The notes under the pieces are model-generated. The model worked only from the letters and a program-made list of their open reading frames with translations. It did no database searches and was not told the origin of the DNA. 64,000 bases of DNA from Caulobacter vibrioides OR37 (GTDB lineage Bacteria > Pseudomonadota > Alphaproteobacteria > Caulobacterales > Caulobacteraceae): contig NZ_APMP01000001.1 in assembly GCF_000372645.1 (NCBI RefSeq), forward strand, positions 434,001-498,000. Direction: 5' to 3'. Both the position numbers and the translations under genes were made by a program. Below are positions 20,576 through 28,755 of this stretch, piece after piece; positions within the stretch are counted from its first letter, which is position 1, and each line of letters begins with the position of its first letter.

Positions 20576-21795
20576 GCGGCGGCCTCCTCATTGGCGGGCG
20601 CCGGCGCGCCGGCAGCCTTCAGGGCCGTCCAGGCCCGTTGGTAGCGCGGCGTCAGCCAGCGGTTGAACTGCACCTGCGCCCCCTCCTGCCAGGAATAGCG
20701 ACCCCGAATGGCGAACCGCGAGCGCAGGCCCTGCTGAACCAGTTCGTCGACATGCATGTCCTGGGCGATGATCTTGCCCGCCGAGGTCATGATCATCTCG
20801 AGGCGCTCCTCGAAGCCGGGCGTCTCGGTCGCGCCTGGCGCCACCAGAAGGCCGGTGTCCTGTTCCATGGTCTCGGGACCCGTCGGTCGCAGGATCAGAT
20901 AGATGACCATGTCGCTGGTCATCACCAGCGACAGCGTCGGCGGGATATTGGCGAAGGTCGCGCGGTTGCGATCGGTCTCGCTCAGCTTTGGAAAGACCGG
21001 CAGCACGGCCTTCTGGGTTGGGTTGAAGCTGACATCGGCGTGCAGCGTGCCATTGAAGCGCAGGAAACCCGCGTCGCCCGCTCCGGCCTCGGGGAAGCTG
21101 CACAGCTCGCTGGGAATGAAGTCGTGCAGCGGCCCCCGGTGCAGCTTGCTGGCGTGATAGCCGTCGTTGTTGTTCTCGAACATCACCTTCCAGTTCCAGG
21201 CGAACTGACCGGTCATCGGCGGCGAAAGGCCCTCGGCGTTCGCCAGGTCGTAATTGGCGATGGCGGCCTCCACCGCCTCCAGACGCGGGGCCAGCGGCGG
21301 AGCCTCGGCGTCGAAATTGATGAAGACGAAGCCCAGCCAGATCTCGACCTTGAAGGTCGGCAGCTTCACCGCCTTCTTGTCGAAGTCGCAGGTCCGCTCC
21401 ATCGCCGGCGCGTTCACCAGATCGCCGTTCAGCGAGTAGACCCAGTGATGATAGGGACAGACGAAGCCCCGCGTGTTGCCCCGTCCCTCGGCCACCAGCA
21501 TGGCGCGATGCTGACATACGGCCGACATCGCCTTGATCTCGTTGTCGCGATTGCGCGTGATGACGATTGGCTCGCCGATGATGCGCGTCGTGAAGAAGTC
21601 GCCTGGCTCCTTGACCCAGTCCACGCGCCCGACGCACAGCCATTCATGATTGAACAGCGCCTCCTTCTCGAACTCGTAGAAGTCGGCGTCGGTGTAGCAG
21701 GCCGGCGGCAGGGTCTCGGCGGCCTCGACGCCCAGCATCGACCGTGAAAGGCCGTCGAAAAAGGCGTCGCTGAGAAAGCTCGGGCGCGGGTTCAT
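20572..21795 (-). CDS. Rieske aromatic-ring-hydroxylating oxygenase, alpha subunit
   Basis: Oxygenase of 407 residues with a Rieske [2Fe-2S] centre (Cys94-X-His96 in VCQHRAML and Cys113-X2-His116 in CPYHHW) and a catalytic iron site with His214 and His219 in NNNDGYHASKLH. No beta subunit, ferredoxin or reductase gene is adjacent, so this is probably an alpha3-type oxygenase served by redox partners encoded elsewhere. It is the first gene of the operon with the DODA-type dioxygenase, formamidase-like enzyme and AraC regulator. The ring substrate is not known. Confidence 0.94.
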   Translation of the reverse strand: MNPRPSFLSDAFFDGLSRSMLGVEAAETLPPACYTDADFYEFEKEALFNHEWLCVGRVDWVKEPGDFFTTRIIGEPIVITRNRDNEIKAMSAVCQHRAMLVAEGRGNTRGFVCPYHHWVYSLNGDLVNAPAMERTCDFDKKAVKLPTFKVEIWLGFVFINFDAEAPPLAPRLEAVEAAIANYDLANAEGLSPPMTGQFAWNWKVMFENNNDGYHASKLHRGPLHDFIPSELCSFPEAGAGDAGFLRFNGTLHADVSFNPTQKAVLPVFPKLSETDRNRATFANIPPTLSLVMTSDMVIYLILRPTGPETMEQDTGLLVAPGATETPGFEERLEMIMTSAGKIIAQDMHVDELVQQGLRSRFAIRGRYSWQEGAQVQFNRWLTPRYQRAWTALKAAGAPAPANEEAAA

Positions 21796-22063
21796 CGTGA
21801 GGCGCTCTGAAAGTCGAAGTCGACCCTGACGCTAGGACCGGACCATGAGCGGGTCTTGCCTCAACGCGCACGAAGAGTTGGTCGTCAAACGCCCCCGCGC
21901 GCCGATCGCCGCATCCGTGAGCGCTGGGCGCCGCAAGTCCGCCTTCGGCGCCCAAGGCCCAATCATCCGCCAGGGCGACGAGAAAGCTTTCGTGCGCGTT
22001 TGGGCAAGACCGATCCGGTTGGCGAGCCTAGGTTTCGTGAATGATCGCATCTTCGAGGACGCC

Positions 22064-22921
22064 ATGACGCCGACCGCCGACATCGCCATCAAGGATCTGA
22101 AGGCCGGCTTCGGCGCCGAGATCACGGGGCTTGATTTGGCGACCGCCTCCGACGCGGCGCTAGACCAGGTGGTCGACACCTTTCATCGCCACGGCGCGAT
22201 CGCCCTGCGCGACCAGAAGATGACGCCTGACGACCTGATGCGCTTCATCGGCCGTTTCGGGGAGGCCGAAGATCACACACAAACCCGTTTTACGCTCGAG
22301 GGATACCCGAAGATCTTCATCCTCTCGAACCGTGTGGTCGACGGCAAGCCGATCGGCGCGCACAACGATGGCGTCGGCTGGCACACCGACTACAGCTACA
22401 AACCCGAACCGGTGATGCTGACCATGCTCTACGCGGTCGAAGTGCCGGAGGAAGGCTCTGACACGCTGCTGGCCGATGGTTGCGCCGCCTGGAACGCTCT
22501 GCCCGCCGACCGGCAGGCCCTCTTGGAGGGGCTGAAGCTGCATCACAGCTACAAGCATTTCATGGCCACACGGACGTTCGGCGAACAGCAGACCCTGTCG
22601 CCGGAGATGGAGGCGGCCAATCCCGACGTCGAACACCCGCTGATCCGCACGCATCCGGCCGACGGCCGCAAGGCGCTATGGCCCTCGACCGGCACCGTCA
22701 CCGAGGTGATCGGCATGCCCGGCCCGGCGGGTCTGGCGCTGCTGGACGAGTTGGTCGAGTTCATGACCCAGGACCAGTTCGTCTATCGCCACAAGTGGCG
22801 GGTCGGCGACCTCTTGATGTGGGACAACCGCTGCACCCTGCATACCGGCACGCTTTACGACGACACCAAGTACTTCCGGACCATGCATCGGCTGTGGGTC
22901 AAGGGCGACAAGCCGTACTGA
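22064..22921 (+). CDS. TauD/TfdA-family 2-oxoglutarate dioxygenase
   Basis: Non-haem iron, 2-oxoglutarate-dependent oxygenase of 285 residues. The facial triad is His107-X-Asp109 in GWHTDYSY and His260 in WDNRCTLHTG, with an Arg (FRTMHRLW) placed to bind 2-oxoglutarate. I chose the ATG at 22064 because a GAGGA ribosome site is five bases ahead; the frame stays open for another 70 codons upstream but with composition unlike this family. It heads a plus-strand operon with an SDR and a VOC protein, divergent from the Rieske operon. Family members hydroxylate sulfonates, aryloxy acids or similar; the substrate is not evident. Confidence 0.92.
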   Translation: MTPTADIAIKDLKAGFGAEITGLDLATASDAALDQVVDTFHRHGAIALRDQKMTPDDLMRFIGRFGEAEDHTQTRFTLEGYPKIFILSNRVVDGKPIGAHNDGVGWHTDYSYKPEPVMLTMLYAVEVPEEGSDTLLADGCAAWNALPADRQALLEGLKLHHSYKHFMATRTFGEQQTLSPEMEAANPDVEHPLIRTHPADGRKALWPSTGTVTEVIGMPGPAGLALLDELVEFMTQDQFVYRHKWRVGDLLMWDNRCTLHTGTLYDDTKYFRTMHRLWVKGDKPY

Positions 22922-23745
22922 TGGCCAAGACCTGGTTCATCACCGGCGTTTCGGGCGGCCTTGGGCGAGAAATCGCCCTGGCGGCCCTCGACCGGGGCGA
23001 CATCGTCGTGGGAACGGTTCGCAAGCCCGACGCGGCGGCCGCGTTCGAGGCCCGCGGCGGGCGCGCCCTGATCCTCGACATCACCGACCAAGCCGCCGTG
23101 AAGACCGCCGTGGCCAAGGCCGAAACGGTGACCGGACGGATCGACGTCCTGGTCAACAACGCCGGCTATGGCCTTGTCGGCGCGGTCGAGGAGACCTCGC
23201 TTGAGGAGGTCCGGGCCCAGTTCGAGACCAATGTCATCGGCCCTCTGGCGGTGCTGAAGGCGGCCTTGCCGGCCATGCGCGCGCGTCGCGCCGGCCGGAT
23301 CATCAATATCACCTCGGTCTCGGGCCTGGCGGTCTGGGCCGGCACGGGCGTCTACTGCGCCAGCAAGTGGGCCTTGGAGGGCCTGACCCAAACGCTCGCC
23401 CAGGAAGTGGCCGAGCTCGGCGTCAAGGTCGTCAATGTCGCGCCGGGCGGCCTGCGCACCGACTTCGCCTCGAGTTCCAAGACCCTCGTGGCCCAAAAGC
23501 TCGCCGACTATGACGGCCTGGCGCGAGACGCTGAGCGGATCATGGCCGAGCACGCCGGCCAGGAGCCTGGCGATCCCGCCAAGGCCGCCCAGGCCATCCT
23601 GGCCATCGCCGATGTCGAGGATCCGCCGATGCACCTGCTGCTGGGCGAGGACGCTCTGAAGTACGCCCGCCACGCCGCCGAAACCCTGGCCGCCGACATC
23701 GAGGCCTGGAAGGCCCTGAGTCTCTCGATCAGCTTCAAGACTTGA
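22921..23745 (+). CDS. Short-chain dehydrogenase/reductase
   Basis: Classical SDR of 274 residues. The cofactor motif TGVSGGLG (residues 8-15), the NNAG motif (79-82) and the catalytic Ser134, Tyr145 and Lys149 (YCASK) are present. The stop of the TauD-like gene and this ATG share one base (TGATG), so translation is coupled. It may oxidise the alcohol made by the neighbouring oxygenase, which is only inferred from position. Confidence 0.93.
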   Translation: MAKTWFITGVSGGLGREIALAALDRGDIVVGTVRKPDAAAAFEARGGRALILDITDQAAVKTAVAKAETVTGRIDVLVNNAGYGLVGAVEETSLEEVRAQFETNVIGPLAVLKAALPAMRARRAGRIINITSVSGLAVWAGTGVYCASKWALEGLTQTLAQEVAELGVKVVNVAPGGLRTDFASSSKTLVAQKLADYDGLARDAERIMAEHAGQEPGDPAKAAQAILAIADVEDPPMHLLLGEDALKYARHAAETLAADIEAWKALSLSISFKT

Positions 23746-23766
23746 CCTGAAACGCGAGCTTTTCCC

Positions 23767-24258
23767 GTGACAAAGCCCAATACCCTGATCTTCGTGGACC
23801 TGGCTTCAGATGATCCTTCCGCCGCCGGCGCGTTCTACGCCCAGGTGTTCGGCTGGGAGAACGACGCTCGCCCCGAGGGCGTCTACCACCGCATGGTGCC
23901 CGGCGGCTTCTTCAAGAAGCCCGACGGGACCGACAGCGAGATCGGCAACCTGCACCTCGGCATCTTCAAGGCCGCCAACGCCCGCCCGCACCCCGAACCG
24001 GAAGGCGTCGAGCCTCGCGGGCTGAGCACCGAGGGGCGCAAGCCGCGCATCTGGGTTCTGATCAGCGACGACGACAGCGCCGACCGCATCCTCGGAACCG
24101 CGGAGGCGCTAGGCGCGACCCTGCTGTGGAAGAACCACTACTGGAAGGAATTCAACGGCTACAACCACGCCTTCCGCGACCCGTGGGGCAACGAAATCGT
24201 GCTGTGGGGCAAGGCCGGCCCGGATCCCCAGATCCCGACGGACTATACCCGCGAATAG
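23767..24258 (+). CDS. VOC-superfamily (glyoxalase-like) protein
   Basis: Small protein of 163 residues starting at GTG, with two beta-alpha-beta-beta-beta modules of the vicinal-oxygen-chelate fold: FVDLASDDPSAAGAFYAQVFGW at the start and a second module ending AFRDPWGNEIVLWGK. VOC proteins include extradiol dioxygenases, isomerases and lyases that use a divalent metal. It is the third gene of the TauD-SDR-VOC operon, 21 bases after the SDR. No specific reaction can be assigned. Confidence 0.88.
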   Translation: MTKPNTLIFVDLASDDPSAAGAFYAQVFGWENDARPEGVYHRMVPGGFFKKPDGTDSEIGNLHLGIFKAANARPHPEPEGVEPRGLSTEGRKPRIWVLISDDDSADRILGTAEALGATLLWKNHYWKEFNGYNHAFRDPWGNEIVLWGKAGPDPQIPTDYTRE

Positions 24259-24265
24259 CCGGCCG

Positions 24266-24295
24266 CCGCGCGCCAGGGTCGCCCCCGGCGCGCGG
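24266..24295. terminator. GC hairpin between convergent operons
   Basis: A perfect 9-bp inverted repeat (24266-24274 with 24287-24295) with a 12-base loop lies between the convergent VOC gene (ends 24258) and TauD-like gene (ends 24307). There is no T tract on either side, so it is at best a weak bidirectional terminator or an mRNA 3'-end stabiliser. Confidence 0.4.
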
Positions 24296-24306
24296 GGAGC
24301 CCATGA

Positions 24307-25119
24307 CTAGAAGGGCTTGTCGCCCGCGATGGTCACCCGATAGCCGGTGCGCGTGTCGGGGAAATAGTCCCAGATCGCCTGATGCCAGGTGCAGCGATTA
24401 TCCCAGAAGGCCACCGAATTTTCCTTCCAGCGGAAACGCACCTGGAAATCCGGATTGCTGGCGTGCTGGTAGAGATAGTTCAAGATCGCGTTGCTCTCGG
24501 CCTTGGACACGCCTTCGATGTGGGTCGTGTAGGACGGATTGACGAACAGGCTCTTGCGACCGCTGACCGGGTGGGTGCGGACGATCGGGTGGGACGAGCA
24601 ATTGTACTTCCGGTCGATGTCCGGGAAGATCGCCTTGTAGACCGGGTTGGCGTCGTGGACGGCGTTCAGCCCCTCCAGATAGGCCTTCATCCGGTCCGAC
24701 AGGGTGTCGTAGGCCCAGTACATGCTGGCGAAGCAGGTGTCGCCGCCGTCTTCCGGCAGGACCTTCATGTAAAGGATGCTGCCCAGCGGCGGCTCGGGAT
24801 CGCAGGTCAGGTCCGAATGCCAGTTCTCGCCCGCCACGAACTTGGAATTGGCGTCGGCGTGGATGGCCACGATCTCCGGATGATCCGGCAGTCCGGGCAC
24901 GCCAGAATGTATGGCCAAGTTCCCGAACTTGCGGCCTAAATCCTTGTGCGCCTCATGCGACATGTGCTGGTCGCGAAAGAAGATCACCTGGTGCTGGGTC
25001 AGGGCCTGATGGATTTCCTCGAACTGGCGGTTCGAGAGCGGCTTGCCCAGGTCGACGCCGAAGATCTCCGCGCCGATCCGGCGGGTCATGGGCTTCACGT
25101 CGAGCACGTCATAGGCCAT
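24307..25119 (-). CDS. TauD/TfdA-family 2-oxoglutarate dioxygenase (second copy)
   Basis: Oxygenase of 270 residues, distinct from the TauD-like protein encoded 1.4 kb away. The facial triad is His101-X-Asp103 (NWHSDLTC) and His246 (WDNRCTWHQA), and Arg257 or Arg261 can bind 2-oxoglutarate. The sequence RTHPVSGRKSLFVNPSYTTHIEG is typical of taurine/aryloxyalkanoate dioxygenases. It is the last gene of the seven-gene minus-strand operon that begins with a TonB receptor, 14 bases after the flavin reductase. Substrate not known. Confidence 0.93.
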   Translation of the reverse strand: MAYDVLDVKPMTRRIGAEIFGVDLGKPLSNRQFEEIHQALTQHQVIFFRDQHMSHEAHKDLGRKFGNLAIHSGVPGLPDHPEIVAIHADANSKFVAGENWHSDLTCDPEPPLGSILYMKVLPEDGGDTCFASMYWAYDTLSDRMKAYLEGLNAVHDANPVYKAIFPDIDRKYNCSSHPIVRTHPVSGRKSLFVNPSYTTHIEGVSKAESNAILNYLYQHASNPDFQVRFRWKENSVAFWDNRCTWHQAIWDYFPDTRTGYRVTIAGDKPF

Positions 25120-25133
25120 GCGCGGCCACCTCC

Positions 25134-25628
25134 CTAAGCGTTCAAGAAGGCGCCGCGCACATAGACCAGCGGCGTCTTGGTTTCATCGGTCACGACGCGC
25201 AGGACGCGCCCGACCAGAATTTCGTGATCACCGCCGTCGTGGGCGGCGTGCAGGTCGCACTCGATCGCCGCCACGCAGCCAGCCAGCAACGGCGCGCCGC
25301 TGGCGCTCGCCTCGACGGCGGTCAGAGCGAAACGGTCGTCGGCGCCGCTCTTGGCGAAGCGGTAGGCCAAGTCGCCCTGCTCCTGGGCCAGGATGTTGAC
25401 GCAGAACGCCTTGGTTTGGCTAAGCGCCGCCAGGGTGCGGCTGTCGCGCTTGAGGCAGACCATGACCAGCGGCGGGTCCATCGACACCGAGCTGAAGGCG
25501 CTGACCGTGGTTCCGACCAGGCGCCCCTCGTGACAGCCGGTCACCACCGTCACGCCGGCGGCGAAACTGCCCATCGCCTTGCGGAAGTCCGCCGGCTCGG
25601 GGCTTTGGACTCGAGACACGGCGCTCAT
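25134..25628 (-). CDS. Flavin reductase (RutF/HpaC family)
   Basis: NAD(P)H:flavin oxidoreductase of 164 residues that would supply reduced FMN to a two-component monooxygenase. Family signatures are FRKAMGSFAAGVTVVT, TVSAFSSVSMDPPLVMVCL and FCVNILAQEQGDLAYRFA. It overlaps the M20 hydrolase gene by four bases and shares an operon with the RutA-like monooxygenase two genes upstream, its obvious partner. Confidence 0.93.
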   Translation of the reverse strand: MSAVSRVQSPEPADFRKAMGSFAAGVTVVTGCHEGRLVGTTVSAFSSVSMDPPLVMVCLKRDSRTLAALSQTKAFCVNILAQEQGDLAYRFAKSGADDRFALTAVEASASGAPLLAGCVAAIECDLHAAHDGGDHEILVGRVLRVVTDETKTPLVYVRGAFLNA

Positions 25629-27013
25629 TCGGCGTTTCCGAACGGATTGTCGGGATAGACCGCCGAGGCCGGACGGCGGCCGGCTTCACCCTCTTCGGCG
25701 CGACCGCAGATCGCCAGGGCCGTCAGGGCGTAGATCAGGGCGCTGTCGACCAGGTCGTTAGGCGTCGGCCGCCAGCGGCGAAAGCCGGTGGTGATGGCCG
25801 GAATCCGATGCATGTTGAAGACGTTGTGGTCTCGCCACATGCTGGAATAGACCGGATTGGCCAGAGCGACCGGATGGCCGAGCCCCAGCTGGGTGGCGGC
25901 ATCGACGGCGCCGACCAGCGGGGCCACCTCGGCCGCGTCGGCCTCGAAGCCGTGGCGTACAACGACCGGCTCGATGTCGATCCGACCAAGGCCGGCCTCG
26001 CGCACCATGGCCTCCAGGGAATGCTGAACCTCGGCGACCCGCTGCTTGGGCGTCAGGCCCACCTCCAGATAGAGGTTGACCAGCTCGGTCCCGGCTCCAA
26101 AGGCGAACGGAATGCCGCCGCGCACCGAGGCGATCTGCGACTTGGGCTGGGCGACGCCGCCGGGGCTGTCGTAACGGCTCTTCTTCTCGTACTCGCCGCT
26201 CCAGGCGTGGATGGCCTCGGTCAGCTTACCGAGCTTGTAGATCGGATTGGGATGCTGAGCGGCGGTCGCCGGATGCTCCAGCAGCGGGGTGAAGACCCCC
26301 TCGCCCCACACCTGGAACCGGAACACGGCGTAGCCGCACCCCACCCAGGTCAGGCCGAAGTCGCAGCCCTCGGCGGCGATGGCGTAGTCGGGCGCGACGC
26401 CGCCGTGATGGAACAGGTAGTGGGCCCCGATGTCCTTGCCCATATAGGCCACGCCCCGGTGCTCCTCGATTGGCTCGGGGCCGATCTCGCCGGGACAGGC
26501 GGTCAGGTACATCTTGCCGGCCAGGTCATAGCCAGCCTTTTTCAGCGCCTTGGCGGCGATCAGGAAGCAGCTCATCGGGCCGCGATCATTGGCGATCGGG
26601 TAGCCATAGAGCTTGCCGTCCTCCAGCCAGCACTTTTCCCACTCCGGATTGGCCAGGGTCTCGGGCGCGTACTTGTAGGCGTCGAGATCAGGGTTCCAGG
26701 TGGGGGCCTCGGTGTCGAGGTGCGCCGTGAACAGCAAGTTCTTGCCGACGCCCTTGCCGCCATACGTCCCGATGATGTTGGGCCGCTCGGGCGTGGCCCC
26801 GACCTTGCGCGGCGAGAAGCCCTCCCGCGCCATCCAGTCGTGGACATAGGTCGCCACTTCCAGCTCCTTGCCAGAGGGCGCGGGAATGTTGCCCAGCGTC
26901 AGGGCCAGCTCGACGATCTCGGTCTCGTCGATGGCGGCGGCGATGGCCGCGCGGTCGGCGTCGGTGACCTTGTAAGGCGCGCTGGCGCCCAGGGTCGGAA
27001 AGCCATCGGCCAT
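25625..27013 (-). CDS. M20-family metallohydrolase
   Basis: Dinuclear zinc hydrolase of 462 residues. Metal ligands typical of M20 are seen: His98 and Asp100 in TAHLDTEAP, Asp143 in ANDRGPMS and Glu176 in CPGEIG. The usual acidic pair is altered to GEIGPEPIEE, and this unusual branch carries an extra block (EWEKCWLEDGKLYGYP). M20 enzymes cleave peptide, N-acyl or carbamoyl bonds. Here it lies between an isochorismatase-fold amidase and a flavin reductase, so it may hydrolyse an amide produced by the RutA-like monooxygenase. It starts three bases after the upstream gene. Confidence 0.88.
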   Translation of the reverse strand: MADGFPTLGASAPYKVTDADRAAIAAAIDETEIVELALTLGNIPAPSGKELEVATYVHDWMAREGFSPRKVGATPERPNIIGTYGGKGVGKNLLFTAHLDTEAPTWNPDLDAYKYAPETLANPEWEKCWLEDGKLYGYPIANDRGPMSCFLIAAKALKKAGYDLAGKMYLTACPGEIGPEPIEEHRGVAYMGKDIGAHYLFHHGGVAPDYAIAAEGCDFGLTWVGCGYAVFRFQVWGEGVFTPLLEHPATAAQHPNPIYKLGKLTEAIHAWSGEYEKKSRYDSPGGVAQPKSQIASVRGGIPFAFGAGTELVNLYLEVGLTPKQRVAEVQHSLEAMVREAGLGRIDIEPVVVRHGFEADAAEVAPLVGAVDAATQLGLGHPVALANPVYSSMWRDHNVFNMHRIPAITTGFRRWRPTPNDLVDSALIYALTALAICGRAEEGEAGRRPASAVYPDNPFGNAE

Positions 27014-27016
27014 GGG

Positions 27017-27670
27017 TCAGACGCTCCAGGCGGCGGCGACCCGAGCGGTGTCGGTCAGGATCGCGCTGTTCAGGTCCATCACCTTCAGCGACGCCGCGTG
27101 GATGTCGGCCTCGTAAGCGGCGCAGGCGTCGGCGGCGACGAACACGTGGTAGTCGAGGTTGAAGGCGTCGCGCACGGTGCTGTCGACGCAGCACTCGGTG
27201 GTCAGGCCGGCCACCACCAGGGTGTCCACGCCCAGGGCCTTGAGCCGCGCGTCGAGGTCGGTGCCCAGGAAGCCGCTGTAGCGGGTCTTTTTCACCACGG
27301 CCTCGCCCGGCAAGGGCTTGGGGCCGTAAAAGTCCGAGCCGACCTCGCCCTCGCGGCAAAGAGCGCTCTCGTCTTCGGCATTGCCGCCTCGGCGACGCAG
27401 GCGTTCCTTCCAGCTCGGCGAGTCCGCTTCCGGCGTTGTGAAGAGGCCGACAAAGACCACCGGAACGCCGGCCCCCCGCGCGGTCTCGACCAGCCGCTCG
27501 GCGGCGGCCACGGCGGGCCGCACCGCTGTCATGTCCACATAGGCGCCCAGCGCGCCGTCCGGCGAGGCGAAGTCGACCTGGATGTCGATCACCAGCACGG
27601 CCGTTCGCGACGGGGCGATCCAGGTCGCCAAGCCGTCGGCAAGGTTCGCGCTGGTCGTCACGGCGTTCAC
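27017..27670 (-). CDS. Isochorismatase-fold amidohydrolase (RutB-like)
   Basis: Cysteine hydrolase of 217 residues with the catalytic triad Asp in VLVIDIQVDF, Lys in VVKKTRYSGF and Cys in GLTTECCVDST. I place the start at GTG 27670, which overlaps the stop of the monooxygenase gene (GTGA); the frame remains open upstream but only as a shadow. In the uracil pathway the equivalent protein RutB hydrolyses the carbamate product made by RutA, and maleamate amidase (NicF) belongs to the same fold. Its position after a RutA-like gene suggests the second step of an analogous ring or amide cleavage. Confidence 0.9.
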   Translation of the reverse strand: MNAVTTSANLADGLATWIAPSRTAVLVIDIQVDFASPDGALGAYVDMTAVRPAVAAAERLVETARGAGVPVVFVGLFTTPEADSPSWKERLRRRGGNAEDESALCREGEVGSDFYGPKPLPGEAVVKKTRYSGFLGTDLDARLKALGVDTLVVAGLTTECCVDSTVRDAFNLDYHVFVAADACAAYEADIHAASLKVMDLNSAILTDTARVAAAWSV

Positions 27671-28731
27671 GAGAACACCGCCCGCAGGCCCGGCAGGATC
27701 TCGGACCCGAACATGGTCAGCCCTTCCACATAGTCGGGGAAGATCATCATCAGGCCGTCCAGCTCGCAGTAGCGCAGAAATTCCTCGATCTGCGCCGCGC
27801 AGGTCTTCGGCGCGCCCACCACGGTCTGGGTCATGAACGCGCCTTGAGCCGCCGCCACGCTCGACAGCTTCTCGGCCGGCACGCCCCAGCTTTCGAGCAT
27901 GGCCAGGATGGCGCCCATGTCGGCGCCGCTCTTGTAGTGCTCGACCTTGGCCTCGGCGTCCGCATCGGTGTCGCCATGAACAACCGTGCACATGGCGAAA
28001 GTCTTGATCGTCTTGCCCATCGTCTCGGCGGTCTTCTTGGCCCGCAGCGAGGCGTCGCGACGCTCGTCGGGCGTGCGGCCGCCGATGAAGCAGACGTCGG
28101 CCTCGCGCACCGAGAACTGGAAGCCCCGGTCGCTCATGCCGGCGCAGACCAGGTCCGGGCGGGGCTTGGACAGCGGCTTGGGCTTGGACTGGCAGTCTTT
28201 CATCGTGAAGTACTTGCCGGCGAAGTCGACGCTGTCCTCGGACCACAGGCGCTTGACGATCGTGGTCCATTCCTCGGTCAGGGCGTAGCGGTCGTCATGG
28301 GACAGGCTGTCGTCCCACGCGCCCATCTGATCGAACTCGCCCTTATAGGCGCCGGCCACGATGTTGAGCCCGGCGCGACCGCCGCTGATGTGATCCAGGG
28401 TGGCGATCATCTTGGCCGCCACGGCCGGGTTCTGCAGCAACGGATGGATGGTCGCCCAGATCTTCACGTTCTTGGTGGCCTCGGCGATGCCGGCCATCAT
28501 GGTGACGGACTCGAGCGCCGTGCCCCAGTGATCGGTCTCGCCGCCGAAGCCGCGGAACTTGCCCATCGACATCACGAAATCCATGCCGACCTCGTCGGCC
28601 TTCACGGCCGCCGCGCGATTTTGCGCATAGAGGCCATCGAGCGTCGGCGTGGTCTTCGAGATGATCCAACCGCCATTGGCGACCGGCAGGAAGACCCCGA
28701 AATCCTTGTGCTGGGAAGGACGGTGGAACAT
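27667..28731 (-). CDS. RutA-like FMN-dependent monooxygenase (luciferase family)
   Basis: Group C flavin monooxygenase of 354 residues with the TIM-barrel luciferase fold. Several stretches are close to E. coli RutA: VFLPVANGGWIIS, MGKFRGFGG, DHISGGRAGLNIVAG, FTMKDC and LVCAGMSDRG. RutA opens the uracil ring by flavin-peroxide attack on an amide carbonyl. The operon also encodes a flavin reductase and RutB-like hydrolase, but none of RutC, RutD, RutE or RutG, and two extra enzymes are present (M20, TauD-like), so the substrate is probably not uracil. Candidates are other N-heterocycles, imides or amides. Confidence 0.9.
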   Translation of the reverse strand: MFHRPSQHKDFGVFLPVANGGWIISKTTPTLDGLYAQNRAAAVKADEVGMDFVMSMGKFRGFGGETDHWGTALESVTMMAGIAEATKNVKIWATIHPLLQNPAVAAKMIATLDHISGGRAGLNIVAGAYKGEFDQMGAWDDSLSHDDRYALTEEWTTIVKRLWSEDSVDFAGKYFTMKDCQSKPKPLSKPRPDLVCAGMSDRGFQFSVREADVCFIGGRTPDERRDASLRAKKTAETMGKTIKTFAMCTVVHGDTDADAEAKVEHYKSGADMGAILAMLESWGVPAEKLSSVAAAQGAFMTQTVVGAPKTCAAQIEEFLRYCELDGLMMIFPDYVEGLTMFGSEILPGLRAVFS

Positions 28732-28755
28732 GGCTTCTCTCTGTGTCCTTTTGAA

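Noticed and set aside
27671-28270. N-terminal extension of the isochorismatase frame
   Set aside because: It overlaps the RutA-like gene by 600 bases and shows no relation to the hydrolase family; the GTG at 27670 is the better start.
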